DNA of 64,000 nucleotides from Vanilla planifolia (GCA_023846275.1 JAIUJO010000443.1:1-64000); one strand, 5' to 3'; numbered from the stretch's first letter, positions 30,600 to 46,260 are shown. Translations and numbers: made by a program. Notes: generated by a model from the sequence alone, not told the origin.

Positions 30600-33500
30600 T
30601 GTCTATCCATTTTCATGTTTGTGGGCAAGTGTTTTATGTGTGTGTGTGTGTGTGTGTGTTAGTCTATGGGCATGTGTGTGTGGTTGTGCATGTGAGTGGT
30701 TGTGTGTGTCCATCTATGGGTGTGCAAGCATGTGCCAGCATTCATGTGAGTTTGGTGTATGTTAGAGAACATGGCACTATGTGTATGTGTGTTTGAGTGT
30801 ACATGTGCTTGTGTATATTTTTATATGTGCATGTGATTGTGTTTATGTGTATGAGTGTGTTTGCATGCGTGCAAGTATTCGTGTGTGGACGAGTTGAGTG
30901 CATGTTTGTCTGGCTATGCCTGCATGTGTGTAGGTGTAGGTGGATGTGTATTTGTGTGTGCAGGCATGCATGATGTGTGTAAGCTTATTTTTGTGCATGT
31001 GTACTGGTGTGCTTGTGCATGTATACATGTGTAAGTATTATGATGTGCGTGGGTGTTTCTCTATGGGTGTATGTGTGTGCATTTATGTGTGTGCACATGT
31101 GTGTTTTTTTGCAGGCATGTATGTACATTTATGTGTCTGTGTTGTTGTGAATGTGCATGTGTGTGTAGAAGTGTATGTATGTGTGTGTGTCAATGGGTTT
31201 GCACACATGTACACATACATTAATGTATTCACATGCAAACACCAACACACACCCACATTAACATGTGTACACACACATGCATATGCATACACACACTCTC
31301 TCACATGTATACACATGCACGTAAAGCCACATAATCAAAACACATGGACATGCATGTACTGCAAAACCACACATATACACATGCACACACATGCATGCAC
31401 ATGCATGTACATATACTCACATCCACACATAACAACACGTGCTTGCAAACACATGCTCACACAAACACATGCATGCATGTGAACACACACAAGCATTGAC
31501 ACACATGCATATGTGCTTGCACACACACACCCACAAGAACAAACACACACTCACACATATACCCACACGTGCATGCACTTGGTGCAACACATACACATGC
31601 ATACCTAAGCACACACTCACTTACGAAGACACATGTACACACTTGCTCACAAACATGGGTGCAAACATACACACACAAACACAAACATAAGTACACATGC
31701 ACACACATAAAAGCATTAACACATGTACACATGCACACACAAACACACACCCACACACCCATGCATATGCTCATGTAATACACACACGCACATGTGTGCA
31801 CACATATGCATGCACAAATGCACAAACACACATAGACAAGTACACAAATGCATCCACACGTACACAAAGCACACACACACACACATGAACACATGCACAC
31901 ACAAGTATGTACACACACCCACACCCATATCCATACACACACATGCACAAACATGCACACTCCCTTGCACATGCACTTACACATATGCACACATAAACAA
32001 AAACATGCACACACACTCGCTCAAGTATACACATGCACATATATGCACATGTACAAAAAACAACCACACAAGCACTACATGCATGCACACTCACACCGAT
32101 GCACTCACATGTATGCACACACAAACACACTTGCATATGCACACAAAAGCCTGTATGCACTAACACGTACACCTACAGCACCACACATGCAAAAATGCAT
32201 AAACACGCACACGACACGCATGCATACAAACACACACAAATTCATGTAAAAAACGTGCTTGCACAAGTGTGCACACACATGTGCACACTTACATGCGTAC
32301 ACACACCCATTCACACACACACACACACATGCACGCATGGACACATGCATGCACATATGAACTCACACACAAATGAATGCACACACACATGAACAAACAA
32401 GTACATATAAACACACACAAATGCATATGGACATGCACATACAAGCACACACATGCACGCACACATACACAAGCACACACACATGTACACACATAGGCAC
32501 AAACTCCCCCACAGACACATGCACACACTCTTGCACACACAAGGTCACATTGATACGCATGCTCACATGCACACACGTATGCACATGTGCACAAACTCTA
32601 CCCATAAGCATAGAAACACAAACCTGTCCACTCACACACATATACATGCATATGCACAACCTTGTAGAAACATGTATGTATACACAGACACACTTGCATA
32701 TGCATAGCCACACACACAAAAAAAAAGGGCACACACACACATGCATGTGCATGCTCACACAAGCATAGGCACTCACAAATGCACATACACTTGCACGCAC
32801 ATGAACAAACACATGCGCACACACAAAAGCACTCACATGCACAAGCGCATACATACACATATGCGAACATGCACATGCATGCACACACATGCAAACACAT
32901 GCACATATACACACATGCTGACACAAACATGTGCACCCACACACATGCACGAATACACAAATATGCATACAAATGGAATCACACATGGACACACAAACAA
33001 ACATAGAACGCAAATGCATGCACACATACACATATACACACATGAACACGTAGACGCACAAATGGACATAAACAATGTAGAAAAATACACACACACACAC
33101 ATATGCAAATGGACACATGCATGCACACATGCACACACATAAACAAGCACACACACACATATACATACATTCATATGCACACATAGGCACATGCACCCAT
33201 AGACAAGGATGCATGCATATACACATGCACACACATAAGTAAACACACACATACATCCATGAAAATGCACACACACACAAACATACATGCACACATGCAC
33301 ATATGCACATATGCACATATGCACACCAATGCACACACATGCACAGACAGGAGCTTAGACATGCACACACACATATATGCACATGCATCTACATGGATAC
33401 ACACACATGCATACACATTGGCTCGCACATATGCATACTTGCAAGCATGCATGCACACACATGCACATGCCTGCATGCATAAACATACACACATGATCAT

Positions 33501-34518
33501 GCACACATGCACATGACATACACTTGCACTCATGCATATACACACTCAATAGCATGCACACATACAGATGTATGTACGCACACACATGAACACATATGCA
33601 TATGCACACACAAAAGTCTACACACACATGCACAAGTGCATGTGCATTTATGCATATACAATTTCATTAACACACACATAACATGCATGCATGCATGCAC
33701 ACATGCATACACAAACACATACACATGCACCCACACACACTGATACATGTGCATAAATAAATTCATGAATGTGCACATAAATGTACACACACATGCATGG
33801 GCACATGCACTCATAGACATGCATACAAGAATACATGCACAAATACATACACATATGCACGCAAACTTGAACACACACACACACATGCATGCACACCAAT
33901 AGACACGCACACTTACCTACTCATACGTGTGCTTGAGCATGCACATGACCTACGCATATACACATACATGCATGCACACACATATCCATACACACACGCA
34001 CATGTACTCATAAGCACACACATGCATAGACCCAAATGCACATGCACACAAATTTGCATAGACACCCAATGCATGCACATTTACATGTACACATATGTAT
34101 AAAAATACACACATGCATAAAAAAAGGTACACAGATGAATGCCTTTGCACATACATAGCATACACACATGATACACACACACAACCACACAAGCACACAT
34201 ATATATATGCATACATAGACATAAGCACACATATAAATGCACACATGCACATACATGTATGCATGTGCTTATAGACATAGACATATGTACACATCTACAC
34301 ATCTACACATCTACACAAACACACATGCAGGTAAATATTCACACTCATATGCACTTAGACATGCACACACTCATATACATGCATATGTAAAAACACACAT
34401 ATGCACATGCACATAACTAATAGCATAGAAACACGAACATTCACACACACACATAGATGCACACCAACACACACATGCATGCACACACATAAGCACAAGT
34501 AGATGCAAACACATGTTA

Positions 34519-34545
34519 ACACACACACACACACACACACACACA
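34519..34545 (+). repeat. (AC)n perfect run, 27 bp
   Basis: A pure AC tract of 27 bp, the longest perfect dinucleotide run I noticed in the window. It lies in the left arm. Confidence 0.92.
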
Positions 34546-34837
34546 TATGCACACAGAAGAACACACATGCACATACACATGCACAAACATAAATACACAC
34601 GCTCATACATACACACATGTACAAACACGTGTATGCACATACATGTGCCCCCATGCACACAAGCACGCATGCATGCACACAGTAACACAAATGCACACCC
34701 TCACACACACCAATACTCTTACACACATGAACAAACACACACACACACATACATATATGCACACACTCACACACACATGTTTGTAGATGTACACACATAC
34801 AACTCACACTCGCACACAAACTCACACACACACACAT

Positions 34838-34869
<32 letters not shown>

Positions 34870-37800
34870 ATATGAGCACACACACAAACACATGAAAACA
34901 TGCCCATACACAAAAATGCACACACACATATTCATGCAAATGCATACATACACAAACACACACATGTATGCACATATGCACACACAAGATCACACACACA
35001 CGCACATAATTGTACACGCACATACATGCACATTGCCATACACACACACACACACCTACATACACATATGACCACATGCATGCTTACAAATGGGAATGAA
35101 CACACACGCACATGCAGAGATACACATTTGAATATTTGTGCACATGCACATGCACAAACATGCATAAACGCACAATATCACACATGCATACATGTGCATA
35201 AAAACATGCACACACGTAGGCACTTGCACACACACACACAAATGTAGACATTCACACATGCATATAGAACACACACATGCACAAAAACATGCATGTACAC
35301 ACACATACATATGTACAGAAGCACACAAACACATACACACACACACACATGTGTACAAATACACACAAATGCACATATGCATACACAAACAAGTGCATGC
35401 ACAAGCAAGAACATGCTTGTACAAGTATATGTAAACATACACACATGCACACACATGCACACACATGCACATGCTCACACGAACACACAAACTCACATGC
35501 ACACACACACAAATGCACAAACATGAACACACATGCACACACACACGTACACATAAACACACACCCACACTGTCACCCATTCTTACCAATGCACAGATGC
35601 TCGCACATGCACACACACACAAACACAAACATAACCACACATGCACAAGCACAATACACACCTAGAAACAAGCACACATACACATGCACACATGTACACA
35701 CACACATACACAAGTAGCCATAGATGAATATGCACTTACAAAAACAGACATGCTAATGTAGACATGTTCACAGTCACACACACATATGCAAGCACACACA
35801 CACACACACATGCACACACATAGACATGCACTCATGCACACACAAGTGCGTACCCATGAAAACAAAGTGAATGCACTTGCACACACATGCACGCACATGC
35901 ACAAGCACACATAGATATAGGATCACACACATGAACACATATAATCACACACATATATAGGCACACAAATACATAAACACGCATGCACATGGACATAGAC
36001 TCATATGCATAATGACACATACATACCCAAGCACAATCATGCCAACACACACATGTGCATGTGCACACACATACATTCACATTCTTTGGAATGCACATAT
36101 AAACAAAGGCTTTTAGACATACACATGCAATAACACACATATGCACACTCACATATGAACACTCCCACAAACAAATTGATACACATGCACATGATGCACA
36201 CACAAATGATGCACACACATGCACGTTGACACTCACCCATGCACTAACATGCATAGACACACACATAAACATATACACACACACACAAACACACAGAGAT
36301 GTACACATATGCACCGAAACATGCACACACATGTGCATGTACAAATACTCACATACAAGAACATGCATTGCAAATGTTCACACACATAGAAATACATGAG
36401 TAAATCATGCAAGCATACACACATGCATACATATGCATAAGTACACACCCACACACACACAACCACTCACTCATGCAAGCACTCTCACACACATGTATGC
36501 TTCCACTCACACACAAGCAAACACACACATACATGACCCACACATTCACATGTACAAATGCACATGCACATGCAATAGGCATAAACACACATGGATAAAA
36601 TGTAGGCACAAACACACATGCATGGACAAATATGTATAAGGCACATGTACATGCAAATAAATGCACACCTACACACACTTACACTCACCAATATGCCACA
36701 AATGCATGTAATCACACAACCACACACATGTTTATAAACACACAGATGCACACAAATACACACTTGCAAGCATATGCACATACATGCTTACACATACACA
36801 CACATATTGTGTGCTCACATGAACACACGCACACCTACACTTGCACATGCATGCACGCACATGCATAAACATAGTTATATCTACACACATAGACACATGC
36901 AAACATATGCACATGCATACATTCACACATGTACATATATGGATGCACATTTGTAATCATAGACCCACATCTATGCACACATATGCACATACATGCACAC
37001 ACATGCACACATTCGAATATAATACATGCACAAATACATAATCCAATGCATGTGTAAACATCTATACACACACAAACACATACACACTCATACACACATG
37101 CATGCTCACACATACACACACACACTTGCACACATCCACACATATGCACTCAAATATACACACAAGCACACATACAGGCACACATAATCACAATGCATGC
37201 ATACACACATGCTTGCCCATGAAAAAGCACACAAAGAGGCCTATGCATAGACACTAGCATGCACACACTCACACATAAACATATGCACACATTCACACAA
37301 ATGCAAAGATGCACAAACACACAAACTCTCACAGACATGCACATATGTACATGCATGCAAACACAAATGCTCATGTACTAACACACATACACATGTGCAC
37401 TAATATACCAGGCACACACACATACACAAAGGCTTGCAAACATGCACACATATTTGCACACACACAAATACACATGCACATAGATACACACATGCATGTA
37501 CACACACATGAATACACTCACATAGACAAAAAACACTCACATACATACACTTTGTGCACATGCACATATACACACATGTGCACATACACATGCACACACA
37601 CTCAGACATACACATGCACAGAGTCACACACATAGAGATATGCACACAAACACACACACATACACATATATCCATCTATGCAAGTGTATTCATGGATGCA
37701 CAAAAATGAACATGAGCTTACACAAACAAATGTACATATGCATAGACACACTCACACATATATGCACATGCACAAACAAGTACACAAACACCTACAAATT

Positions 37801-40800
37801 ACCACTCACTCACACACACTTGCTCATATGCATGTACCCATGCACACTTACAAGCACAAACACACACACATACCTAAAAATAAGAAGCACACACACATGT
37901 ACACATAAGCCCATGTACACACAGACACATAAAACACATGCACAAAAGCATGTGCATAGACATACACATACAAAAGCACATGCACACGAAAGCAAATGTA
38001 TAACAACACTTGCTTACACGCACCTATATGCACACAAATGCATTCACTCACACAACCACAACCACAAACATGCACACACACCTACACATAGATGCACACA
38101 CATACACACAAATACACACATGCAAACATAAGAATACATGCACACACATGCAATATGTGCTAATGAGAAAACAACCATGACAAGACACAGGTATGCACAT
38201 GCACTATCGCAAGCACACACACATATGCACAATCATAAGTACATGTAGACACATCGATACGCACACACACACATTGATGCATATGCAAAAACACATACCT
38301 ACCCATACATTCACAAACACATACATGTACGCACAAACACACATACACACACAAATACAAACCTTAGTACGTGTACACACGTACACACACACAAACACAT
38401 GCACATACACACTCACATACACATGTGCACATACACCAAGGTATACATACATGTACACATGCATACACACACTGGTGATCACAAATGCACACACACACAT
38501 GCTTACACCTTCTCATGCACCCATACTAACACACACACAAGAACTCATGCACACACAGATGCACACACACACACACAAGCATATCGACACATCTATATAT
38601 TCTCATGTACACACACATGCACAATCACAAGAACACATATGCACATAGACACGCACACGCACATGCACATGAATACACACACATGCTCACACATTGATGC
38701 ACATGCATAAACATATACCCACATCCATACTCACTCACATACATGCATACATGTACACACATGCACAAGTTCACACAACACAAAAACAAAAGCATACACA
38801 CATGCACACACTCACACGTACACACACGCGAACACATACACATGACACACACACACATGTGCATATACACCCAAACATACATAAATGTACAAACACACAC
38901 ACTCAGCCACACATACATGCACTTGTACACATGCTTGCAGACTCACATGCACCAATAATCATGCACTCACAAGAACACACATGCATATACACATATGTAC
39001 ACACATATACACATGCATACATGCACACACAAACACACACATATGCATGAACAAGAACATGCACATTCATTCACCCACACATGCATAGACACACAAGCAT
39101 AAATAGGCCTGCAGACATCCACACATATAGTCTCATAGACACAACGAACATGTGGACACACACCCACGCACACACAAACATACATGCACACACACATGCC
39201 AATACACACATGTACATATACATATAAGCACACACACCCACACACCAACATGAACACACAAACACATACATATACACACATGCACACACAATATGCACAC
39301 ACATACACACAAACAAGGGTGCATGCCGACATGCATGTAGACACACACCAACAAATAAGAACAAAAACACAAAGATGGATGCACAAAAGCATAGGCACAA
39401 ATAGACACACATTCATGCTCAAGCACATGCATAGATGCCCACACACACACACTCACTTGCACACAAATGGTCAAAACTTGCACACACATGCAAATAGACA
39501 TGCATACACAAAAGAACACACTCTCACGCACACCCACAAATAAACACATAAGCACACATGCATACACATAGAAAAACATGTAAATATGCACTTGCAAACA
39601 TACACACACACAAACACACAATCACATTCATACCAATGCACATAGACACGACCACAAAGACATGCATGCACACACACATATGTACAAGCATACACATGCG
39701 CACACCCACACACTGACCTAAGTGCATATTCACACAAATATGCACAATCACATGCACAACAACTAACACGTGCACACATAAAGAAACATAAACATATGCA
39801 CGTGTCAAAACATAAGGGCAAACACATGTGCATGCACAGATAAGCACACACTTGCATGCACATCCACTAACACACACACACACACTCTCACAAATGCATA
39901 CACAAATATGAAGACAGACAAGCACACACACATTGGAAAACTCATTCGCAAACACATGCATACACACCTGCATGCACATAAACGTGTGTACACACATAGA
40001 CTCACATGCACAATCACACACTTGCACATGCACACACACAAACACACACACATGAATTTATGCACACATATTTGCTCACCTGTACACACACTTGAACACA
40101 TACACACAAACAAAAACAAAAAGACATGTTCCCATGGACACACACCCATGCACTCAAACACAGACATGTACTCAAGTGCACACAACCATGCACACACACA
40201 TACATGCATACACACACACACCAACACATGTACATGCACATACACATGAATACAATCACTCATGCACATGCACACACATGAAAACCGACACATATGCACA
40301 AACACACAGACAGACATAGACACATGCACTCATATATGTACATGCACACAAACACACTTGCACGCACACATACACACAAACACACACATATAAAAGAATA
40401 CACATGCAAACAAAGATATAATCACACATGCACAATTGCATACACATTCGGGCTGATGTAGATTTGCATGAAAATGAACACATACTCACATGATCATGCA
40501 CTTATGCACTTGTGCACATACTTATACACACATACAAGCTTTTACATGCTCACACACTAACCCACACACATACTCACACACAACCAAACACACATGCACG
40601 AATGCACACACAAAAACAAACATGCACTCTCCCTTGCACACTTTTAAGCACACACACAAATGAACACAAAATAACATATGCACACACACACATGCACAAA
40701 CACACACACACACAAAACATAGAAAAACATGCATACATGGACAAACAAGCACAAAGCACTTGCATCAGCTAAAACTTGCATACCCAAACACACTCACATG

Positions 40801-43800
40801 CATCCATATGCACATATGTGTGTACACAAATTCACCTAGGCACATATTTACACACATATGCACTTGGACACACTAATGTCCAAGAATACACAAGCTCACA
40901 CATGGACACACACACATAGTGGTGCACAAGCAAGAACACATGCACACTTGCACTCACATGTGCATGTCTACACTTGCGCACACATGCACATACAAGCACC
41001 TACACACATGTGTGCATGTAACACATGGACACACATGCACACACACTTGTACATGTGCACACATGCACACACACTTGTACATGTGCACACATATGAATTC
41101 ATGCAAATGCATACACACACACACGAGAAAACACATGCACACACGTACACACACACACATACACACCTGAATGTGAAACCACAACAGCACATGCACATTT
41201 TTCAATCACACAAAAATGCACAAAAACACACACACACACTCATGCATGTGCATGCATAGACACACATGCACATGCACACAAACACATGCACACATAATAA
41301 TATGCACAAACACTTTCACACATGCATAGATACACACACGAACTTGTAAAGACACTAAGACTTGTGCACATGCACTAGCACATAAAGATGCATTCATGCT
41401 TGCACACACAACTACATGCACACACACACAAGAACCAAATTGTGCACACATATGAACATGTAAACACACATAGAAAAGCACAGATATGCACATGTACACA
41501 CTCAAATGCACACATACACACACAAGTTCATAAGCAAATGCACATGTGCTCTCATATGTACACTAACAAGCACACCCACATGCACCCACAGTCTCATAAA
41601 TGCACAAACACAAGCACACATGGATATATATATATGCACATATATACACGAAAATGTACACACATATGCATACAAATGTGCACACACAAGTATGCATGCA
41701 CATGAACACTCGTACGAATAGACAAACATACACATACATGCATGCACGCCCCAAGTGCTAGTGTGCACACAAACATGAACGCACATACATGCATGTACAC
41801 ACACACATGCATACTAAACACACCCACCCACACACACACACATATGCATGCAGACTCATACACACAAGCACAAACATTCAAACCCACATACACATGTACA
41901 TACAGAAAAACACACAAAGACACAAGCTTGCACACATGCACATTGACACACCCACATACACATGTATAAAAATGCACACACACAACCACACTTTCTTGCA
42001 CACATATGCACCAACACACATTTGCACACTCTCACACAAATAGAAACAAGCATAGAAATATGCATGCACATTCTTATACACATACAACACACATGCAAAG
42101 ACACATAAGCATACACACATGTGCATGCACACACATGCCTACACACACACACTCACACACTTGCATGCATACATGCACACATAGCACACACACACATGCA
42201 TGCACATGAGCCTATAGGCATAGACAAAAAATACACACATATGTGCATGCACACACATGTACCCATACACACAAGCACACTTGCATGCACACTTACACAC
42301 TCATATGTATAAATATACACAAACACATAGAGACTCATGCTCATGCACACAGTCACAGAACACACCCATGCACACACCCATCCATCCATATGCACACTCA
42401 CAAGCTCACAGGCATATTAGCCAACTCACATGCACACACAAATGCACACACTCACATACACATGCATAGCACATACAAGTGCACACACACTTGCACACAC
42501 ATGTACACCAACATGCACACGTGCACCCCATATGCACAAGCAAAAAAAAATGTACACATACAAATCCATGCAAGAACAAATGCACACACAAAAATGCAAG
42601 CTGACATATGCAATCAAACACATATAGGCACCCACATACATGTACACACACCCATATGCACAAACACATCCACATGCAAATATGCTCACACACATGCATA
42701 AATACAAATCCACAACCACACATACACGGACACACACATGAACACACATGTGAACACACATTATAACACACAAGCACACAAATGCCACACATTACGAGAC
42801 ACAACTACATGGACACACACCCATACACATGCAAATAAAACCTCACAAATGCATAGACACATGCACACATAAGCACACACATACACACACATAGACCTAC
42901 ACTCACATCAACACATATGCACTTACACATGTGCACACACACACACATGCACATGCCCAACCATACACAGACACATTCACATGCACAAAAACACACAAAA
43001 AATGCATGCACACACACTTAAACACACACACGCACAACTACGCACATGCAGATGTGAATACACACACACGTACACCTACACACAAGCACATATGTATGCA
43101 CACACACACACACATAGACATTTACATAGATACACACAAACCCACACACACACATAACCAGACATATATTCATATGTTCATTTGCATGCACGCACATATG
43201 CTCTTGCACACAATCACTTAGCCATACACACAAGCACACTCACGTGCACAAAAACTCATAAATATACACACTCACATATGCACATACATACACATGAGCA
43301 CAAAACACACATGCAAAAACATACACATGCACACACATGCACAAATGTAAACACATACATACAAACACACACATTCACACATGCACATACACATGTTTAT
43401 GAATTAACACACATACATGCACAGGCTCATGCAAACAAAAAGGGAACATACATGCACACATATATAGGCACACACATGTATACATAGATGCACACATATG
43501 CAAACACATTCACATACATGCATAGATACGCCCACACATGCACACATGTATACACAAACATGCAAACACATTCACAATCACACACATGTACTTGCATACT
43601 AACACACACACATGTGCCTATATGCACATTAAAATATGTACACATACACACAAACATAAACACAAACACCCATACACATGAATGCACTCACACATTCGCA
43701 CATGTGCACCTGCACATAAACACTCAAACATATGTAGATGCATGCACATGTGCACACATAGACATATACACACCCACACTTAAATGAGACATAATCACAC

Positions 43801-45246
43801 ATACACACACATATACAAACTCACAAATGCACACATGTACACACACACACATGCATGCACACATTGTTATCCATATTAACTATCACACATAAGTAAACAA
43901 AGGCACATGAATGTGCATAGTAACACATATGCACCCATGCACATATAAGCAAAAACAAACATACTCTCACACAAACACACATAAAAAAATATGCATAAAC
44001 ACATAAACAAACACACATAAAAGTAGACACACACAAGCAGACATATGCACATGTGCAAACACCTAAATAGATACATGCAAATATGCACACACATGCACTC
44101 ACATGCATAGACCCACATGCTGCACATAAGCACACACAAGCATGCACACACACACACACACATAAACACACACAAGAAATGTACATAGAGACACCCACAC
44201 ACTAATGAACAAACATATGCACATGACTGCATGGACACTTGTGCACATGCATGCACCAATGCACACACACAAGCACATACACATAAAGGAGCACACAAAC
44301 ACACCCATCACACCCACACACACAAGCAATGACACTAATGCACATGCACACAAACATACACATGTTCATGCACACATATACATAAAATACAAGCACATAC
44401 ACAGGCTCATAGATAAACATGCACAAATGCAATTGCACTTGTAAACAAACGAACTCCCTGACACACTCGTATGCCCCCACATGCACATAAATGCATGCAA
44501 ACAGAACCACATACATGCACACACATGCATTTTTTAATCACAAGAACTCACACACACTAGTACACATGCATGCATGCACATGCACATTCACACATACACA
44601 TGTACGCACACAAACACATGCATAAAAAAAATGATACACCAACATGCACACATATACACCCACACAAACACACATGCTTGCATACACACACACACACATA
44701 TGGACACATAAGAAAACATATATTCACATACATACACACATATTTGCACCCACACATGCACATGCACACACCCACCTACTCAGACACTTGCATGTGCATG
44801 CATGCTTGCACACTTGCACGACATGCTCACACACACACAAGAGCACATAGTCACAGTGGTGCACACATACACAAGCAAACATACATGCTCTCACAAATGC
44901 ACACCCATGCACACACATGCCCATGCAGATTCACATGCATGCATAAGTACACATACATACACACACACACAAGCTCATAAATATTCATACACAACACTCT
45001 CAAACATGCACACAAGCATGCACTAAAACTCACACATAAACACATATATAAGCACACGCACATTTAAGCTTACAGATACATACGCACACACGCACATGAC
45101 TAGATACATACACATACACATACATAACGATATACTCATGTATATGCATGCATACATACCCACCAATACACACATGCACACTCACACACACACACACATA
45201 TTCACATGCTTACAAAAATACACATCCATACATACGCATACACAAG

Positions 45247-45268
45247 CACACACACACACACACACACA
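45247..45268 (+). repeat. (CA)11 perfect run
   Basis: A pure 22-bp CA tract near the inner end of the left arm. Confidence 0.95.
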
Positions 45269-45944
45269 TAGACCCAGATACAAAGACAAGCACATAATCA
45301 CAACACACCCTACGTGCACACACACACACACATTCACATGTAGGCACACACACGTGCACACACTCCTCCAAACACCCACACTTGTACAAACACACACACA
45401 CACAAAACCAAGCATGCACATACACACACATACATGCACGAGCACATAAACATACACACACACATAGACATAGACAAACTCACACACATTCAAATATGCA
45501 CTGATGTGCACAAACAAACACACATTCTCACTGATAGAAACACAAGCACACATATAGGAACATGCACAAGCACACATGCACCCATATGTTGGAAAAAGCA
45601 CATGCACAGATACGCATGTGAGTCATATACACACAAACCAACCATACATAGACATACATACACACACCATGCACATGCACAAACATACACATATAGGTAT
45701 GCACACAAAAACATGCACACACACATACAGACATGCATGTGTAGACACACATGTACACATATGTAAACACATGAACATGAATTCCTAGTACTAAGTGTTC
45801 TCCCTTTTGTATTCAAAGGAGTTAATTTCTTGTAAGATTAATCTAAGTCTATAAAATAATTAAGTAGATAATGTCTTAGAAACAATTTCATTTAATTAAG
45901 TAAAAATGAGAAAAGGATAATTAAATCTCTTTCTTCTATAGAAG

Positions 45945-46260
45945 TTCTCTTAAAAGTGATATCTTAACTTTATGTATTTTATTCTTGAGTGTTAAATAAG
46001 ATCTTTAGATAGATAAATTACACTTGAATTATCATAAAGGATTAGAAATTATGTAAATTCTAAGCCATAATCAAAAACTTATTATTTAATCTATAGAACT
46101 TGACCAACAAAACTACCTATAGTAATACACATGACCTTTGTTATTGATAGTGGAATATAATTTTATTTTCTATTAGCCTAAGAAATTAGTGAATAATCAA
46201 TCAATTATATATATTAGAGGGACTTTCTATATCAATCTTACTACTAATATAGTAAGCATC
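45945..46260 (-). mobile_element. Copia relic: RNase H part
   Basis: The words YDNSSVIYLSKDL (about 46,020) and HSRIKYIKLRYHF (about 45,975) match the end of the copia RNase H domain (usual form DN.SAI.LSK.P.HSRTKHI). This is the last recognisable coding part, and the satellite begins about 150 bp further on. Confidence 0.8.

Larger units (their letters stand above)
28431..31225 (-). repeat. Inverted insert I: GT-rich copy of block P inside the left arm
   Basis: The top strand switches from CA-rich to GT-rich at 28,430/28,431 and back between about 31,190 and 31,226. Homologous arm sequence is continuous across this point in both Q (15.6 to 16.06 kb) and the right arm (63.25 to 62.81 kb), so the segment is inserted material and not an in-place inversion. 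The right arm reads GGCACACACACATATTCATGC where the left arm has GGCACATAGATAT (ending 28,430) and TATTCACATGC (from 31,226). Landmarks pair with block P in reverse: TGTACAAGC (28,720-28,728 with 12,003), TTTTTTGC (29,849 with 10,991), CATTTTCATG (30,608 with 10,091) and TTTTTTGC (31,105 with 9,575). The coordinate sums are 40,690-40,850. Confidence 0.7.
27661..45785 (+). repeat. Left arm (L) of a giant imperfect palindrome
   Basis: This CA-rich arm pairs with the GT-rich right arm 48,466-64,000 in reverse complement. Paired landmark starts and ends sum to 91,650 (CATGCATGCATAG, 27,661 with 63,989), 91,649 (the 19-bp CAATAGACACAACACAACC, 27,914 with 63,735) and 91,612 (CAATTGCATG, 28,358 with 63,254). 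After the insert the sums are 94,388, 94,415 (CATTAACA, 31,714 with 62,701), 94,422 (GCAGAGAT, 35,114 with 59,308), 94,314 (ATGAAAATG, 40,468 with 53,846), 94,410 (ATCCA context, 43,869 with 50,541) and 94,386 (CCCAT context, 45,581 with 48,805). Such constancy over 14 kb is hard to get by chance. There are no genes. The arm is interrupted by the inverted insert at 28,431-31,2xx. Confidence 0.75.
31226..45785 (+). repeat. Left arm, inner continuous part
   Basis: This is uninterrupted CA-rich arm sequence from the end of the insert to the AT-rich island. It includes the landmark series listed for the left arm and a weak HOR-A segment near 36,370-36,403 (GCAAATGTTCACACAC followed by TACATGAGTAA). 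I see no gene. The longest open frame on the minus strand, 32,363-33,388, is a Cys/Val/Met/His low-complexity string and is not credible as a protein. Confidence 0.75.

Noticed and set aside
28431-31200. Simple in-place inversion of the left arm
   Set aside because: Removing the segment restores the landmark spacing seen in both other copies; an in-place inversion would leave the spacing of those copies equally long.
32363-33388. 341-residue open frame on the minus strand, and similar long frames (2,605-3,492 plus; 6,992-7,807 minus; 62,251-63,039 plus)
   Set aside because: They are strings of Cys/Val/Met/His/Thr/Tyr dictated by CA/TG alternation, overlap other open frames on both strands, and lack domains or start context. 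Stop codons are simply rare in this sequence class.
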